Source of the DNA: Chondrus crispus
Lineage: Eukaryota; Rhodophyta; Florideophyceae; Gigartinales; Gigartinaceae
NCBI RefSeq assembly: GCF_000350225.1
Contig: NW_005179045.1
Location: forward strand, 17,179-40,148
DNA: 22,970 nucleotides
Direction: 5' to 3'
The position numbers and the translations under genes were made by a program. The notes below the pieces were generated by a model. The model made no database searches. It was not told the origin of the DNA and saw only the letters and a program-made list of their open reading frames with translations. Shown one piece after another: positions 1 through 8,180 of this stretch (the stretch's first letter is position 1; each line of letters begins with the position of its first letter).

Positions 1-321
1 GTCGCCTTGGCCCCTAGCAGATGGAATCATTTTGGCGAGCTTTTCAGGAAGCAAGCGCATGGCTTCAAAAGGGTGTTGGTTGCCGTGACGGCGCGCATAC
101 TCAGACGCTGCCGCAATGGCCGCGGCCATCGCGCCCACCGAGGTGCCACCAATATTCCTGAACCGGAACTTCCTGGCGAGTTCAAGAATGGCCCACGGAT
201 AAACGACGCCACTCGCGATGCCCCCCGTTAATACCAGATCACACCAGCGGTCTCTTGGTGGTTCTTCGCGCAGCATCTCCGGCGTAACTGTTGACGCTTG
301 TTGTTCGGGTGTGTCGCTCAT
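1..321 (-). CDS. Patatin-like phospholipase, N-terminal part (runs off left edge)
   Basis: Only the first 107 codons are in the window. The frame starts at the ATG at 321-319, which overlaps the stop of the upstream peroxidase gene as ATGA, so translation is probably coupled. After a hydrophilic lead of about 20 residues comes CDLVLTGGIASGVVYP, the glycine-rich oxyanion-hole segment of patatins. Residues near 55 carry GGTSVGA, the GxSxG nucleophile elbow, followed by an Ala-rich helix. The catalytic Asp of the Ser-Asp dyad would lie beyond the edge. Patatins hydrolyse acyl esters of membrane lipids and release free fatty acids. As the last visible gene of an operon with two heme oxidative enzymes and a nucleotide cyclase, it could supply lipid substrate, or act as a membrane-attacking effector. 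The family call is firm; the substrate is unknown. Confidence 0.88.
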   Translation of the reverse strand, partial: MSDTPEQQASTVTPEMLREEPPRDRWCDLVLTGGIASGVVYPWAILELARKFRFRNIGGTSVGAMAAAIAAASEYARRHGNQHPFEAMRLLPEKLAKMIPSARGQGD

Positions 322-1904
322 GCCGAGGCCAGATGCTGCTCTTCACTCCAATCGTTCTTGATGATGAGTTCAAGACAGGTCTTTGTTGGATAGAAGCAAT
401 AGGCGGTGCCCCGCGTCACCGCGAACGGACGGAATCCATGTAACTCAACAGGCTGCGATTCGTGTTGGGTCTCGCCAGTTGTGCTCTCTCGAATAAATCG
501 AATGCGAAATACCGCCCGCGAGTCATCATGATGCCCAATTAACGGATCTTTAGCGCTGAGACTGCCCGGAGCCCCTAACGATCGTCTATTACCCCATTGC
601 CCCAATAAATGTTCGAACTGGTCTTGTAGGTCACTGCAAAAGAAAAGCCCAAGCAATCCTCGATTAGTCGAGGCATCTGTCTCGTTAGCATTGGGGTCAT
701 ACCATTTCCCATACGGCGTTCCGCGACGGAATAAAACTCGTGGTCGAGACTGTACCGCGTCTTCATCCCTTGGGTTCATACGTCGAATATGTGAGCCCAA
801 GGGGCAGCCAAAACCAAGCTCATCCCCGTCATACGATGGCGGCTCTTTCTTTTCGTCGTATTTGGACGGGCCACTAAAGAAATCCAACGGGTCAACCACT
901 TCACCATTGGGCCACCGACCGCATAGTTTGGCCTTGATGAATTCACGAGCCTGGTTGAACTTTTCTTTCTCCTTCTGTTCCTTTTCTTCCTGTTCCGGTT
1001 CTTTTTCGTCTCCCGGCCCTTTATTTTGTGCTTCGTCGCTTTCCCTGCCTTTATCCTTAGTCTCGTATTTAGGCTTTTGTGCAATCAGCTGCTTTGCCCA
1101 GATGTTGATCTGGTTTTCAAAAGCTTGCGCATTCTGCTCAATTTGCCGGAAAACGCCAAAGCTCCCATGCCGAAAGAAATCTTTCACTTTAGGTTTTGCT
1201 TTGGTCAGACTCCACGGGTTATCACCAATTTCGCGCGCTTCGCCCAACAACAGCTCACCGGCTTTTTTAACTTCGAACCCAGCAAGTTTCCCTTCTAAGC
1301 CACCAATGACTGGTTTGGTGAGATTATCCCGATAGCCAAAATGCACCCATCGAGCTTTACTGGCGCCACTAGAGTCACTCTGGCCTGGTGGGGCGCTAAG
1401 ATGCTCGCCTTCAATGAGTGGTCCGACAGGCGTCACGCCACTGTATTCTTCGCGTTCTAGCTCTGCTTCTAGTTCTTCCCTAGCGCTATCGTAGTCATCA
1501 GGATTCGCATGGATCGTAACTAAAGCATGAGCCTCAGGGAGACTAAAGCCAGGTCCCCAATGCCTAGGCGCGCTCTCGCCCGTGTCGCCCAGGTGCGTGG
1601 CAGCGCGAATCGGCGCTCCCTCAGCAAAGGGTTTTGACAGTGTCGCAAACAAATTCAGGTACCGATCGGGGAGACTCAGTGCCTCTAGGCCTTTGAAAGT
1701 CAAGCCGAAAGAGAAGATGGGTTTGTCATTAGCTAAAGTCCTGCGTGTAAGGTAGGTTAGCTTGGACGTCACATATTGCTTCAGGAATCGACGTGCGTGA
1801 GCCGAGTCGTCGAATCGAAGTATTTGATGACAGACCTTTTCCCGCTTGGCACCCTTAAGTACCAAATGCTGTATGTGACCAGCTCTTAAATTAGGTGTAG
1901 GCAC
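318..1904 (-). CDS. DyP-type heme peroxidase with a charged insertion
   Basis: 528 residues, starting at GTG. The family motifs appear in order. GYRDN at 190-194 corresponds to the GxxDG motif: the catalytic Asp193 is kept but the last Gly is Asn. GSFGVFRQ lies near 247-254. CPLGSHIRRMNPRD at 367-380 contains the proximal heme ligand His372. LFRRGTPYG near 391-399 holds the distal Arg, and RGLLGLFF lies near 415-422. Residues about 275-318 form a Lys/Glu-rich insertion, probably helical or coiled, not found in compact DyPs; with it the protein is longer than the usual 300-450 residues. DyP enzymes use peroxide to oxidise dyes, phenols or lipids at a heme. No signal peptide is visible, so it is probably cytoplasmic. 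It directly follows the P450 gene and overlaps the patatin start by four bases. The family is certain; the substrate is inferred only from context. Confidence 0.93.
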   Translation of the reverse strand: MPTPNLRAGHIQHLVLKGAKREKVCHQILRFDDSAHARRFLKQYVTSKLTYLTRRTLANDKPIFSFGLTFKGLEALSLPDRYLNLFATLSKPFAEGAPIRAATHLGDTGESAPRHWGPGFSLPEAHALVTIHANPDDYDSAREELEAELEREEYSGVTPVGPLIEGEHLSAPPGQSDSSGASKARWVHFGYRDNLTKPVIGGLEGKLAGFEVKKAGELLLGEAREIGDNPWSLTKAKPKVKDFFRHGSFGVFRQIEQNAQAFENQINIWAKQLIAQKPKYETKDKGRESDEAQNKGPGDEKEPEQEEKEQKEKEKFNQAREFIKAKLCGRWPNGEVVDPLDFFSGPSKYDEKKEPPSYDGDELGFGCPLGSHIRRMNPRDEDAVQSRPRVLFRRGTPYGKWYDPNANETDASTNRGLLGLFFCSDLQDQFEHLLGQWGNRRSLGAPGSLSAKDPLIGHHDDSRAVFRIRFIRESTTGETQHESQPVELHGFRPFAVTRGTAYCFYPTKTCLELIIKNDWSEEQHLASA

Positions 1905-3779
1905 TTAACCTCCCCCCTGATTGTTGAGCTCAGTGAGTTCCCTCGTTGGCAGCGCACTGTAAAAGTAGTTGCCCAGCGTGGGATAATTATTGGCTCGAAT
2001 TACTTCGACAAATCGGGCTGGATTCTCGCGTACGGGCAAAGGTGGAGCCCCTTCAATATGTTCGAAAAGCTGGTCAAACAAATCGTCCACTTCAAGGGCA
2101 AAGTGCTGTACGTAGGCATCAAAATCACCGTCATAGACGGTGTGAAGGGCTAACACTCGACCTGAATCCAAGAGTTGAAACCAAGCAAAGTAGACGTGCT
2201 TTGAACCTCGCAAGGCTTTCTCAATCCTGGGAATACCCACTGAAATAACCTGTGCGATCGCGCTGGCATGGAAATCAACCGGTGTCTTAACCCTCATCAA
2301 TACATTCAACGGCTGCTGAGTTAGGCGGACCGAACGTTCATGGGTAAGACGATACTCGGTGCAGGCGAAACTTAAGCGCCGCTGCAACCCCTTGGGATCT
2401 CCGCTAACAGGGTCCATAACTTCGGCAATGCTAGGCAAATCAAGAACGGCCTTGACAAGCTGGGTGACAATTTCGCTGCCAATGGAGTCACCCAAACACC
2501 GGTGCTGACTCTTTCGTTCTTTCGGCGTTTTTCCTGGGTCACCCATGCCCATGCCGGGTAGATAGTTATTAGGATCAAAGTTCGCAGCACTCAGGCACAA
2601 CAGAATATCCATACCTTTCGGGTACGGTTGGTCATTTAACTTGAACTCTTCAACGCTTCTTCTTGTCAGGAATGGGACAGGTGGGAGGGTATCAATCAAT
2701 GTTGAAGGATCGATATGCTGGTTAGGGGCTTCAAAATGCTTTTTCAACATTAGGCATGTGGCAGCCTGTACGTTACCCACCGTGCCAACGATTAGGCCAA
2801 CAACCATCGACGACAACTCGGTGAGCGTAAACTCAACTTCGTCATTCTCCTTTTTCTCATAATTGGCAATCTGCTTGAGAAGAGGCTTTCCAATCGTCGT
2901 CAGATCCCAGTCAGCTAATGGTTCAACGCCCTCTGGCTGTGTCGCCCTGGCTTTTGATCGTTTCAGGTTTCCAGAAACCTGTCGATGATGCCACCGAAGA
3001 TCGCCGTATTCATTAATAAGCTCTGCGGTTCGCGCATGCAATTGAGCCATTAGCTGTTTAGCGCGCAGGATGACTGAGTCGTCACGCTCGAAGTGGCGTT
3101 CTAAGTTGATGTAAGTCAGGCCACGATATCCAGCCAGCGCCGCCTGCTTAATTAGCAGATGGTCTTTTGATGCAAATCCGTACCAAAGACCACAGAAGCG
3201 GACCGCCACCTCGGCTGCAAGATCTGCCAAATCGAACTCTGATTGACTTAGGGTTGACGAAGTAGCATGTTCAATTGATCTCTCAACAAGTTCCTTCAGT
3301 TGAGGTGTCTTCATGTCGAGCAACTGTTTAATATATGCGCTTTGCCTTCTGTGGAGCTTGCTACCGTCACCTAAATGCGGATCCATTGCCAACACAAAAC
3401 TGCGATCACCCAGCTCAGCATAGGGAACATTACTGAATTTACCTTCTTCGTTAATCAGGATCTTTCGAACAAGGCCTGGATCGGAGACGATAAGCGCTTT
3501 TTGATGTCCCGACGACCTATAGGTTGTCACCGGTGGGGCAGGATCTTCCTCAAAGCAAAAGATGCTTGGGAATTCGTAGACACCTTGTTGCCCTAACATC
3601 TGTAAAAGCTCGTTTGTCCACAGTCCATGTTCAAGATGAGAGCGGATAATTTGGTTGTGCCGATGATGACTAACCGTACCGTATGGGATTGGAATGTCAG
3701 GTCGTGGTTCTGGATTTATAAGCATTGGGTGTCCGGCGCTAAGCTTGTCGTGATCGGCTAAGTTCTGTTCAAAGAACAT
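1905..3779 (-). CDS. Cytochrome P450 with C-terminal extra domain, divergent catalytic motifs
   Basis: 624 residues. The ATG overlaps the cyclase stop by one base (TAATG); the stop abuts the next start. The heme-thiolate loop is QHRCLGDSIGSE with Cys428. The usual F-G-x-G before it is degenerate, and a Gly/Met/Pro stretch (about 409-417) precedes it. The I-helix at about 326-345 reads VGTVGNVQAA, so the oxygen-activating acid-Thr pair is missing. The K-helix position aligned with ExxR reads TLID before LPPVPFLTRR, so that pair is missing too. Residues about 500-624 form an extra domain with LHTVYDGDFDAYV, a segment I associate with peroxidase-linked lipid enzymes. Loss of the acid-Thr pair with retained Cys is known from peroxide-rearranging P450s such as CYP74 and prostacyclin synthase. 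I infer a hydroperoxide isomerase, lyase or peroxygenase. A dead P450 fold is the alternative. Confidence 0.85.
   Translation of the reverse strand: MFFEQNLADHDKLSAGHPMLINPEPRPDIPIPYGTVSHHRHNQIIRSHLEHGLWTNELLQMLGQQGVYEFPSIFCFEEDPAPPVTTYRSSGHQKALIVSDPGLVRKILINEEGKFSNVPYAELGDRSFVLAMDPHLGDGSKLHRRQSAYIKQLLDMKTPQLKELVERSIEHATSSTLSQSEFDLADLAAEVAVRFCGLWYGFASKDHLLIKQAALAGYRGLTYINLERHFERDDSVILRAKQLMAQLHARTAELINEYGDLRWHHRQVSGNLKRSKARATQPEGVEPLADWDLTTIGKPLLKQIANYEKKENDEVEFTLTELSSMVVGLIVGTVGNVQAATCLMLKKHFEAPNQHIDPSTLIDTLPPVPFLTRRSVEEFKLNDQPYPKGMDILLCLSAANFDPNNYLPGMGMGDPGKTPKERKSQHRCLGDSIGSEIVTQLVKAVLDLPSIAEVMDPVSGDPKGLQRRLSFACTEYRLTHERSVRLTQQPLNVLMRVKTPVDFHASAIAQVISVGIPRIEKALRGSKHVYFAWFQLLDSGRVLALHTVYDGDFDAYVQHFALEVDDLFDQLFEHIEGAPPLPVRENPARFVEVIRANNYPTLGNYFYSALPTRELTELNNQGGG
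1909..1917 (-). promoter_or_regulatory. Strong Shine-Dalgarno of the peroxidase gene
   Basis: On the minus strand GGGGGGAGG lies four bases before the GTG at 1904 and inside the last codons of the P450 gene. It decides the peroxidase start and explains how a GTG placed immediately after the P450 TAA can be translated well. Confidence 0.75.
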
Positions 3780-6700
3780 TACCGACGATGTTCTGATCCA
3801 TCAGAATTGCTGGGTGAGATCACCTGTGTCGATTGGGTTTGTTGCAAGTATTTGGCTGCTAAAAGGTCAGCCGTATCGAATCCCTCACTAAATGGCTCAA
3901 TGGCTTGGTTGATCATCAATCTGGCTTGTTCATGATGGCCGTTTCGACTCAGGCGTTCGCTCGCCACCATCGACGCCCGTAAAGCGAATGCTGGCTTGTT
4001 TTGTTCGTTGGAGAGAGAAATCGCTTGCGCAACAAGAGCCTGTCCCTGAACGGGTTCACCTTTTGCATAGGCGATCTGTCCCGATAACCGAAGCAACTCG
4101 GCTTTGTGATACATCTCGTTGGAGCTTTCAATAATTTGAAGAGCCTGATCTACACAGGTTTTAGCGGCTTCAATTTGCTCTCTTTCTAAGTGAGTCTCTG
4201 CAATCAGGGCTAAATAGAATGGACAGGTAATCACAGCGCCTGTGGACGCCCACAATTGATAGCCTTTTGACATTTCCGCTATCGAGTCATCGCTGCGGTT
4301 CGTTAAGGCGCGCAAACGGCCCCGAATGATTGTGGCGTGGGCAAACCAGACGCTAAAGCCCGACTCTTCACTGATCTGGATTGACCTTTCCGCATGTGAT
4401 AGGCCTTGGTCCAACTCCCCTCGAAACAAGCAAAGGCTTGCCGCAAATCCATGAGCTTGCGCTTCGCTAAACTTGTGCTTGAGCCTGCCGGCCAGCGAGA
4501 CCACTTCTTCGATGCGACTTTTAGCCTGATCGGCATAACCCATCTCCCACAATGCCCAAGCCGAATAACACAGGCACATGACGCCCGGGTCTTGAACAGC
4601 ATGAGGCTGGTGCATGTCGGCTCGATACTCGGCCAAACACTTTTCAAAGAGCAGCATCGCTTCTGTCGACTGTCCCGAATGAAAAAGTACATTTGCCAAT
4701 GCCCATCGTGCTTGCATCAGCATTGCTGGATTAGCGCCTTCGTCAACTAAAGCAACGGCCGTTTCAAGTACGCTTCTAGCCAGTGTTGTAGCGAGTCGTA
4801 GTTTGCCTCGCATCACATAAACGCTTTCCAGTCCAAGCTGCGCTTTAAGTTTCGCCGCACTATCTTCCAGCCGGCGGGCAAGCGCTTCGGCACGGGCGTA
4901 AACTTGCTCTACCAGCGCCGCCCCGTATCCATCTGAGGCTATCAGGCGCGCCGCTAGTTTCAGTTGAAGGCGCAGTTCGGCGCGTTCGCTATCAATCGTG
5001 GGTGAGACTTGATTCTGGCTTTCGATAGCCGAGTTTAAGTGATCAATAGCCTCCATATTGGCGGACGTTGCCGCTGCCAAAGTAGCTGCCTTTTCCCACT
5101 CACGCGCTGCGTCGGCATACTGCCCAGAGGCGCGATAATGATAAGCCAATGTGTCTGGCTGATGTCGAACAAGGTCTGAGAAGCTTGTCTCTAAGTAGGA
5201 GACCGTTAAGGCGTGAATGGTGTTTCGATCTCTCACCCACATCGAAGAATAGGCAACATCTCGAAGCAGCTCATGCTTAAAAGATAAGCGAGCCGAAGTG
5301 GCGGTTTCTGACCGATAGACAATGCCACTGCTCTCAAGCGCCAGAAGCGTCTCATCGAATACTCCAACGGAGACCGGCAAGGCTGCGTCTTTTGAAATGG
5401 TTTCTAAGAGCGCAACTGGTACGCCTCGTCCTAGCACGGATGCCACCTGCGCCAACGACTTAGCGTCTTGGCCTGCATGATCGAGCCGAGTCATTAGCAG
5501 GGCATCTAACGACTCAGGGACAGTGGTCTGCCAATCTTCCGGCCCTCTCTGAGTGTCAACGGCAATCTTGGCCGACTCTTCAAGAAATAGTGGAATACCG
5601 TTGGCGCGCTTAGCGAGCCGATCGATAGCATTGGCTGACAGCTTTTCGCCGCCAATCTCTCTTACCAACCATCGAGAAGCGGCGTGCGATAGCTTTTCAA
5701 TCTCCAACACATTTGTATCAGGCAACTCCATGGCCTGAGTGCCTTCTCTAGCCGATGTCAGAAAGAAGATCGGCAAGCCTTGGTCATCTCGAACTCTATT
5801 GAACAAGCTCGTTAAGGCCTCGAGCGTTGAATGGTCGACCCACTGCATATCTTCAACCACAACTGCCAGCGGCCGGGTCCGTGCGCATCTCATCACGACC
5901 TGGTAAACGGTCTCGAAAATATCGGCCCGAAGCTTCTCACCGCTTTCTTTGCTGGCGTTTGGGGTTGTGCCAGGAGCCGACGAGGCAGGAGTCATCCCCA
6001 ATAGCACCACCAATTGCAACACCGCATCGTTCGCCGTCACGGGTAGGGCAGTCCCTTTTTCAAGGGTCAAACGCATGTGCTCAGTACTATCGCCCGATTG
6101 GAGTTGGTAGCCACGCTCGAGCGCGTCAATCAGGCTTCTGAAGGGACTGCGCTGAAAATCAGGCAGTCCCCGGATCTGGAATATCAAGGCAGACTCACCG
6201 TCCACCGTCTGCAAAAACTCTCGAATAAGCCGCGTCTTACCAATGCCAGCCTCTCCGCGGAGCGTTAAAGCAATCACCTCGCCCGCACAAGACCGATGCC
6301 AATAGCTTTTGATATCGGCAAGTTCTGCCTCCCTCGCCACGAACGGGGCCAGCGCCGCAGCGGCAGGCAGCGGTTGCTGACTCTCCCTGCTCCCCAGAAG
6401 CGTAGCGCCGGAGAGCTGTCCTAAATCGGTGTCAACTACTTGGTAATCCGTTTGGCTGCCAAAGACAAATTCTTGCTGCGATAGCGAGCGACTGGTGGCA
6501 TCGACAATGACATCGCCCGGGTCGCCCAAAGCTTGGAGCCTGGCGGCGAGATGTACCGTCTGCCCATACGGCACATCCTGATGCACGGACACGCGGCCCG
6601 TTGCGATACCAATCCGCAATTTCGGGCTTCCAGGCAATGCAGCGATTGCTCGCTGCATTGCCAGCGCCGTCGTCATCGCCCGTTGGGCTGCGTCCTCGAG

Positions 6701-7786
6701 CGCCCGCGGGAGCCCAAAAACGATCATCGAGCTATCATCGCCCAGTCGTCCGTATTGAACCCCACCGCGTTCTTCAGCACAGTCAACGCAGATCTGGTGC
6801 AGCTCGCTCAGCATCTCGCTATAACCCTCGCTTCCTAACGCCTGGATCAGCGACGTGGACCCCGCTAGATCTAGCGATAGCGCGGTGACTTGACGATTCT
6901 CACCGTGTGCGAGCTTTGCCCGTCCGTTCGTCGAAGCAATGAATAAACGATATGGCACGTTATAGGCGCGCCAAGGCGTGCCTGGGCATGCCTCAGTCTG
7001 CGTTGCCTGTCGGATCGCTTCTGGGATCGGCTGGCCACGCGCACAAGCGGCCAACAGTGGCAAGCCTGCTTGGAGCATGGTTTGCTCGGTTCGTGAGACA
7101 TCAAGGGCAAGGACTGCATGTCCATGGCCAGTCAACAATGCAACAGCTTCGATATCCTCACCTGTAGTGGGCCAAATCCAAACGATCGGCTTAGGCAAAG
7201 CTGTTCGGCGAAAATGCTCCTGAGCAATCTTGCTATCGTTGGCAATGATCAGGCATGGGTCGTTCGGCTCGCAAAGACCGCTCAGGCCGCACGACATCAG
7301 TGCATCATCCCAGGCCTGCCGTTCCTGCAGGCTCTCGCCATCCGAGATGACATCGATCAACAGGCGATCGTCTGGCGCAGGCGACCAACTCTGGACTTCC
7401 TCAGCGTCGGGTAACTCCAGGTCGGACAGCGTTCGCACAATAGAAAAACGAGATTGCCATGGACCCGTCAAATCAACGATCACCTCAAACGGAATCTTTA
7501 CTAATGCGCGCGATATTTGCAGGCTTAGTCGTCCGGCTGGGTATTCGGCTAAACACTGAAGCAAATCTGGCGGAAGAATCGCCTGGGCAATTTGATAACC
7601 GCGTGCTTGATCTTCGTGTGCTTGGAGAGCCGTGCTGGCAGGCGCCGAAAGATGCATGAGCGCTTCAAGACGCTCAGGGGCCCAGCCGTGTCTCAGTAGC
7701 CCCTCGTTGTCGTTCAGGATCACCAGTATCCGGCTAGCCTCCTCGCTGAAGGCAAGCGATAGCTCTTGACGCCCCCTGATTTTCAC
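3779..7786 (-). CDS. CHAT-like / class III nucleotide cyclase / STAND ATPase / TPR protein
   Basis: 1335 residues from GTG, with AGGGGA and AAGGGG stretches just upstream. Residues about 60-265 resemble a CHAT scaffold (start near LPPDLL, then KIPFEVIVD), but the catalytic His-Cys region is not recognisable. Residues about 296-435 are a class III cyclase. LSLDLAGST gives metal Asp306 and GRLGDDSSMIVFG gives Asp350. RIGIATGRV follows, then VHLAARL, where the transition-state Asn is His412 and Arg416 is kept. Residues about 480-760 are a STAND/AAA-type ATPase with Walker A GEAGIGKT (511-518) and Walker B VVVEDMQWVD (642-651). The rest is TPR-like helical repeats. Such proteins sense a signal through the TPR/ATPase and make cAMP or cGMP. 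It is first in a four-gene operon and divergent from a Crp-type cNMP receptor. The cyclase and ATPase calls are firm; the CHAT call is tentative. Confidence 0.88.
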   Translation of the reverse strand: MKIRGRQELSLAFSEEASRILVILNDNEGLLRHGWAPERLEALMHLSAPASTALQAHEDQARGYQIAQAILPPDLLQCLAEYPAGRLSLQISRALVKIPFEVIVDLTGPWQSRFSIVRTLSDLELPDAEEVQSWSPAPDDRLLIDVISDGESLQERQAWDDALMSCGLSGLCEPNDPCLIIANDSKIAQEHFRRTALPKPIVWIWPTTGEDIEAVALLTGHGHAVLALDVSRTEQTMLQAGLPLLAACARGQPIPEAIRQATQTEACPGTPWRAYNVPYRLFIASTNGRAKLAHGENRQVTALSLDLAGSTSLIQALGSEGYSEMLSELHQICVDCAEERGGVQYGRLGDDSSMIVFGLPRALEDAAQRAMTTALAMQRAIAALPGSPKLRIGIATGRVSVHQDVPYGQTVHLAARLQALGDPGDVIVDATSRSLSQQEFVFGSQTDYQVVDTDLGQLSGATLLGSRESQQPLPAAAALAPFVAREAELADIKSYWHRSCAGEVIALTLRGEAGIGKTRLIREFLQTVDGESALIFQIRGLPDFQRSPFRSLIDALERGYQLQSGDSTEHMRLTLEKGTALPVTANDAVLQLVVLLGMTPASSAPGTTPNASKESGEKLRADIFETVYQVVMRCARTRPLAVVVEDMQWVDHSTLEALTSLFNRVRDDQGLPIFFLTSAREGTQAMELPDTNVLEIEKLSHAASRWLVREIGGEKLSANAIDRLAKRANGIPLFLEESAKIAVDTQRGPEDWQTTVPESLDALLMTRLDHAGQDAKSLAQVASVLGRGVPVALLETISKDAALPVSVGVFDETLLALESSGIVYRSETATSARLSFKHELLRDVAYSSMWVRDRNTIHALTVSYLETSFSDLVRHQPDTLAYHYRASGQYADAAREWEKAATLAAATSANMEAIDHLNSAIESQNQVSPTIDSERAELRLQLKLAARLIASDGYGAALVEQVYARAEALARRLEDSAAKLKAQLGLESVYVMRGKLRLATTLARSVLETAVALVDEGANPAMLMQARWALANVLFHSGQSTEAMLLFEKCLAEYRADMHQPHAVQDPGVMCLCYSAWALWEMGYADQAKSRIEEVVSLAGRLKHKFSEAQAHGFAASLCLFRGELDQGLSHAERSIQISEESGFSVWFAHATIIRGRLRALTNRSDDSIAEMSKGYQLWASTGAVITCPFYLALIAETHLEREQIEAAKTCVDQALQIIESSNEMYHKAELLRLSGQIAYAKGEPVQGQALVAQAISLSNEQNKPAFALRASMVASERLSRNGHHEQARLMINQAIEPFSEGFDTADLLAAKYLQQTQSTQVISPSNSDGSEHRR

Positions 7787-7811
7787 GCCCCTTAGTCCCC
7801 TACAAACTTCA

Positions 7812-7832
7812 CATCTGGATCTTTGTCAGATG
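7812..7832. promoter_or_regulatory. Inverted repeat upstream of the cyclase operon
   Basis: CATCTG and CAGATG form perfect 6-base arms with a 9-base spacer, 26-46 bases before the cyclase GTG. A second overlapping pair, CTTTG and CAAAG, lies at 7821-7836. It could be an operator or a 5' leader hairpin of the four-gene operon. No protein can be assigned to it from the sequence alone. Confidence 0.35.
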
Positions 7833-7960
7833 CAAAGGCTGGTCTTACCTTGTCCCGAACATTCTTTCCTACCTTGGCTCATTTTGTCTACCAACCAGTG
7901 CAAGAAGACTCATTTGATGCTCGATCGCCATGCCCGCCGTCAGAGTACACGCCCGGGATC

Positions 7961-7978
7961 GATTCGTGAGAGATTCGT
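7961..7978. promoter_or_regulatory. Direct repeat GATTCGT x2, 11-base period
   Basis: GATTCGT occurs at 7961-7967 and again at 7972-7978, exactly one helical turn apart, in the divergent spacer between the cyclase operon and the crp-like gene. Spacing of this kind suits a dimer bound on one DNA face. The rest of the 7787-8180 spacer (about 390 bases) holds the two promoters, but I see no clear -35/-10 pair. Confidence 0.3.
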
Positions 7979-8170
7979 ATACCAAATTTGGGGGTTGTGG
8001 CCTTGGGTTTACCCGCTGCCGCAATTCTGGCGATGTGCCCAAGATCGGCCAAACTGCTATCTGCGCTAGTATGAATTGAGAAAAAGAGAAACGGATACCT
8101 CATTTGGCTTACGCCGTGCGTTCCCCATTTCAGGGGACGCTCAAACCGCTAGGCCATTTGACAGACCGAA

Positions 8171-8176
8171 AGGAGA
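8171..8176 (+). promoter_or_regulatory. Shine-Dalgarno that decides the crp-like start
   Basis: AGGAGA stands four bases before the GTG at 8181. The longer open frame begins at a TTG at 8076 with no good ribosome site, and adds 35 residues that do not look like the family. The GTG start gives 230 residues, the usual Crp/Fnr length. Confidence 0.7.
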
Positions 8177-8180
8177 AAGC

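Noticed and set aside
691..1335. Plus-strand open frame of 214 codons
   Set aside because: It lies entirely inside the well-supported DyP peroxidase gene on the other strand and has low-complexity Ser-rich content.
8076..8180. N-terminal extension of the Crp-type regulator from a TTG
   Set aside because: There is no ribosome site at the TTG, while AGGAGA precedes the GTG at 8181, which gives normal family length.
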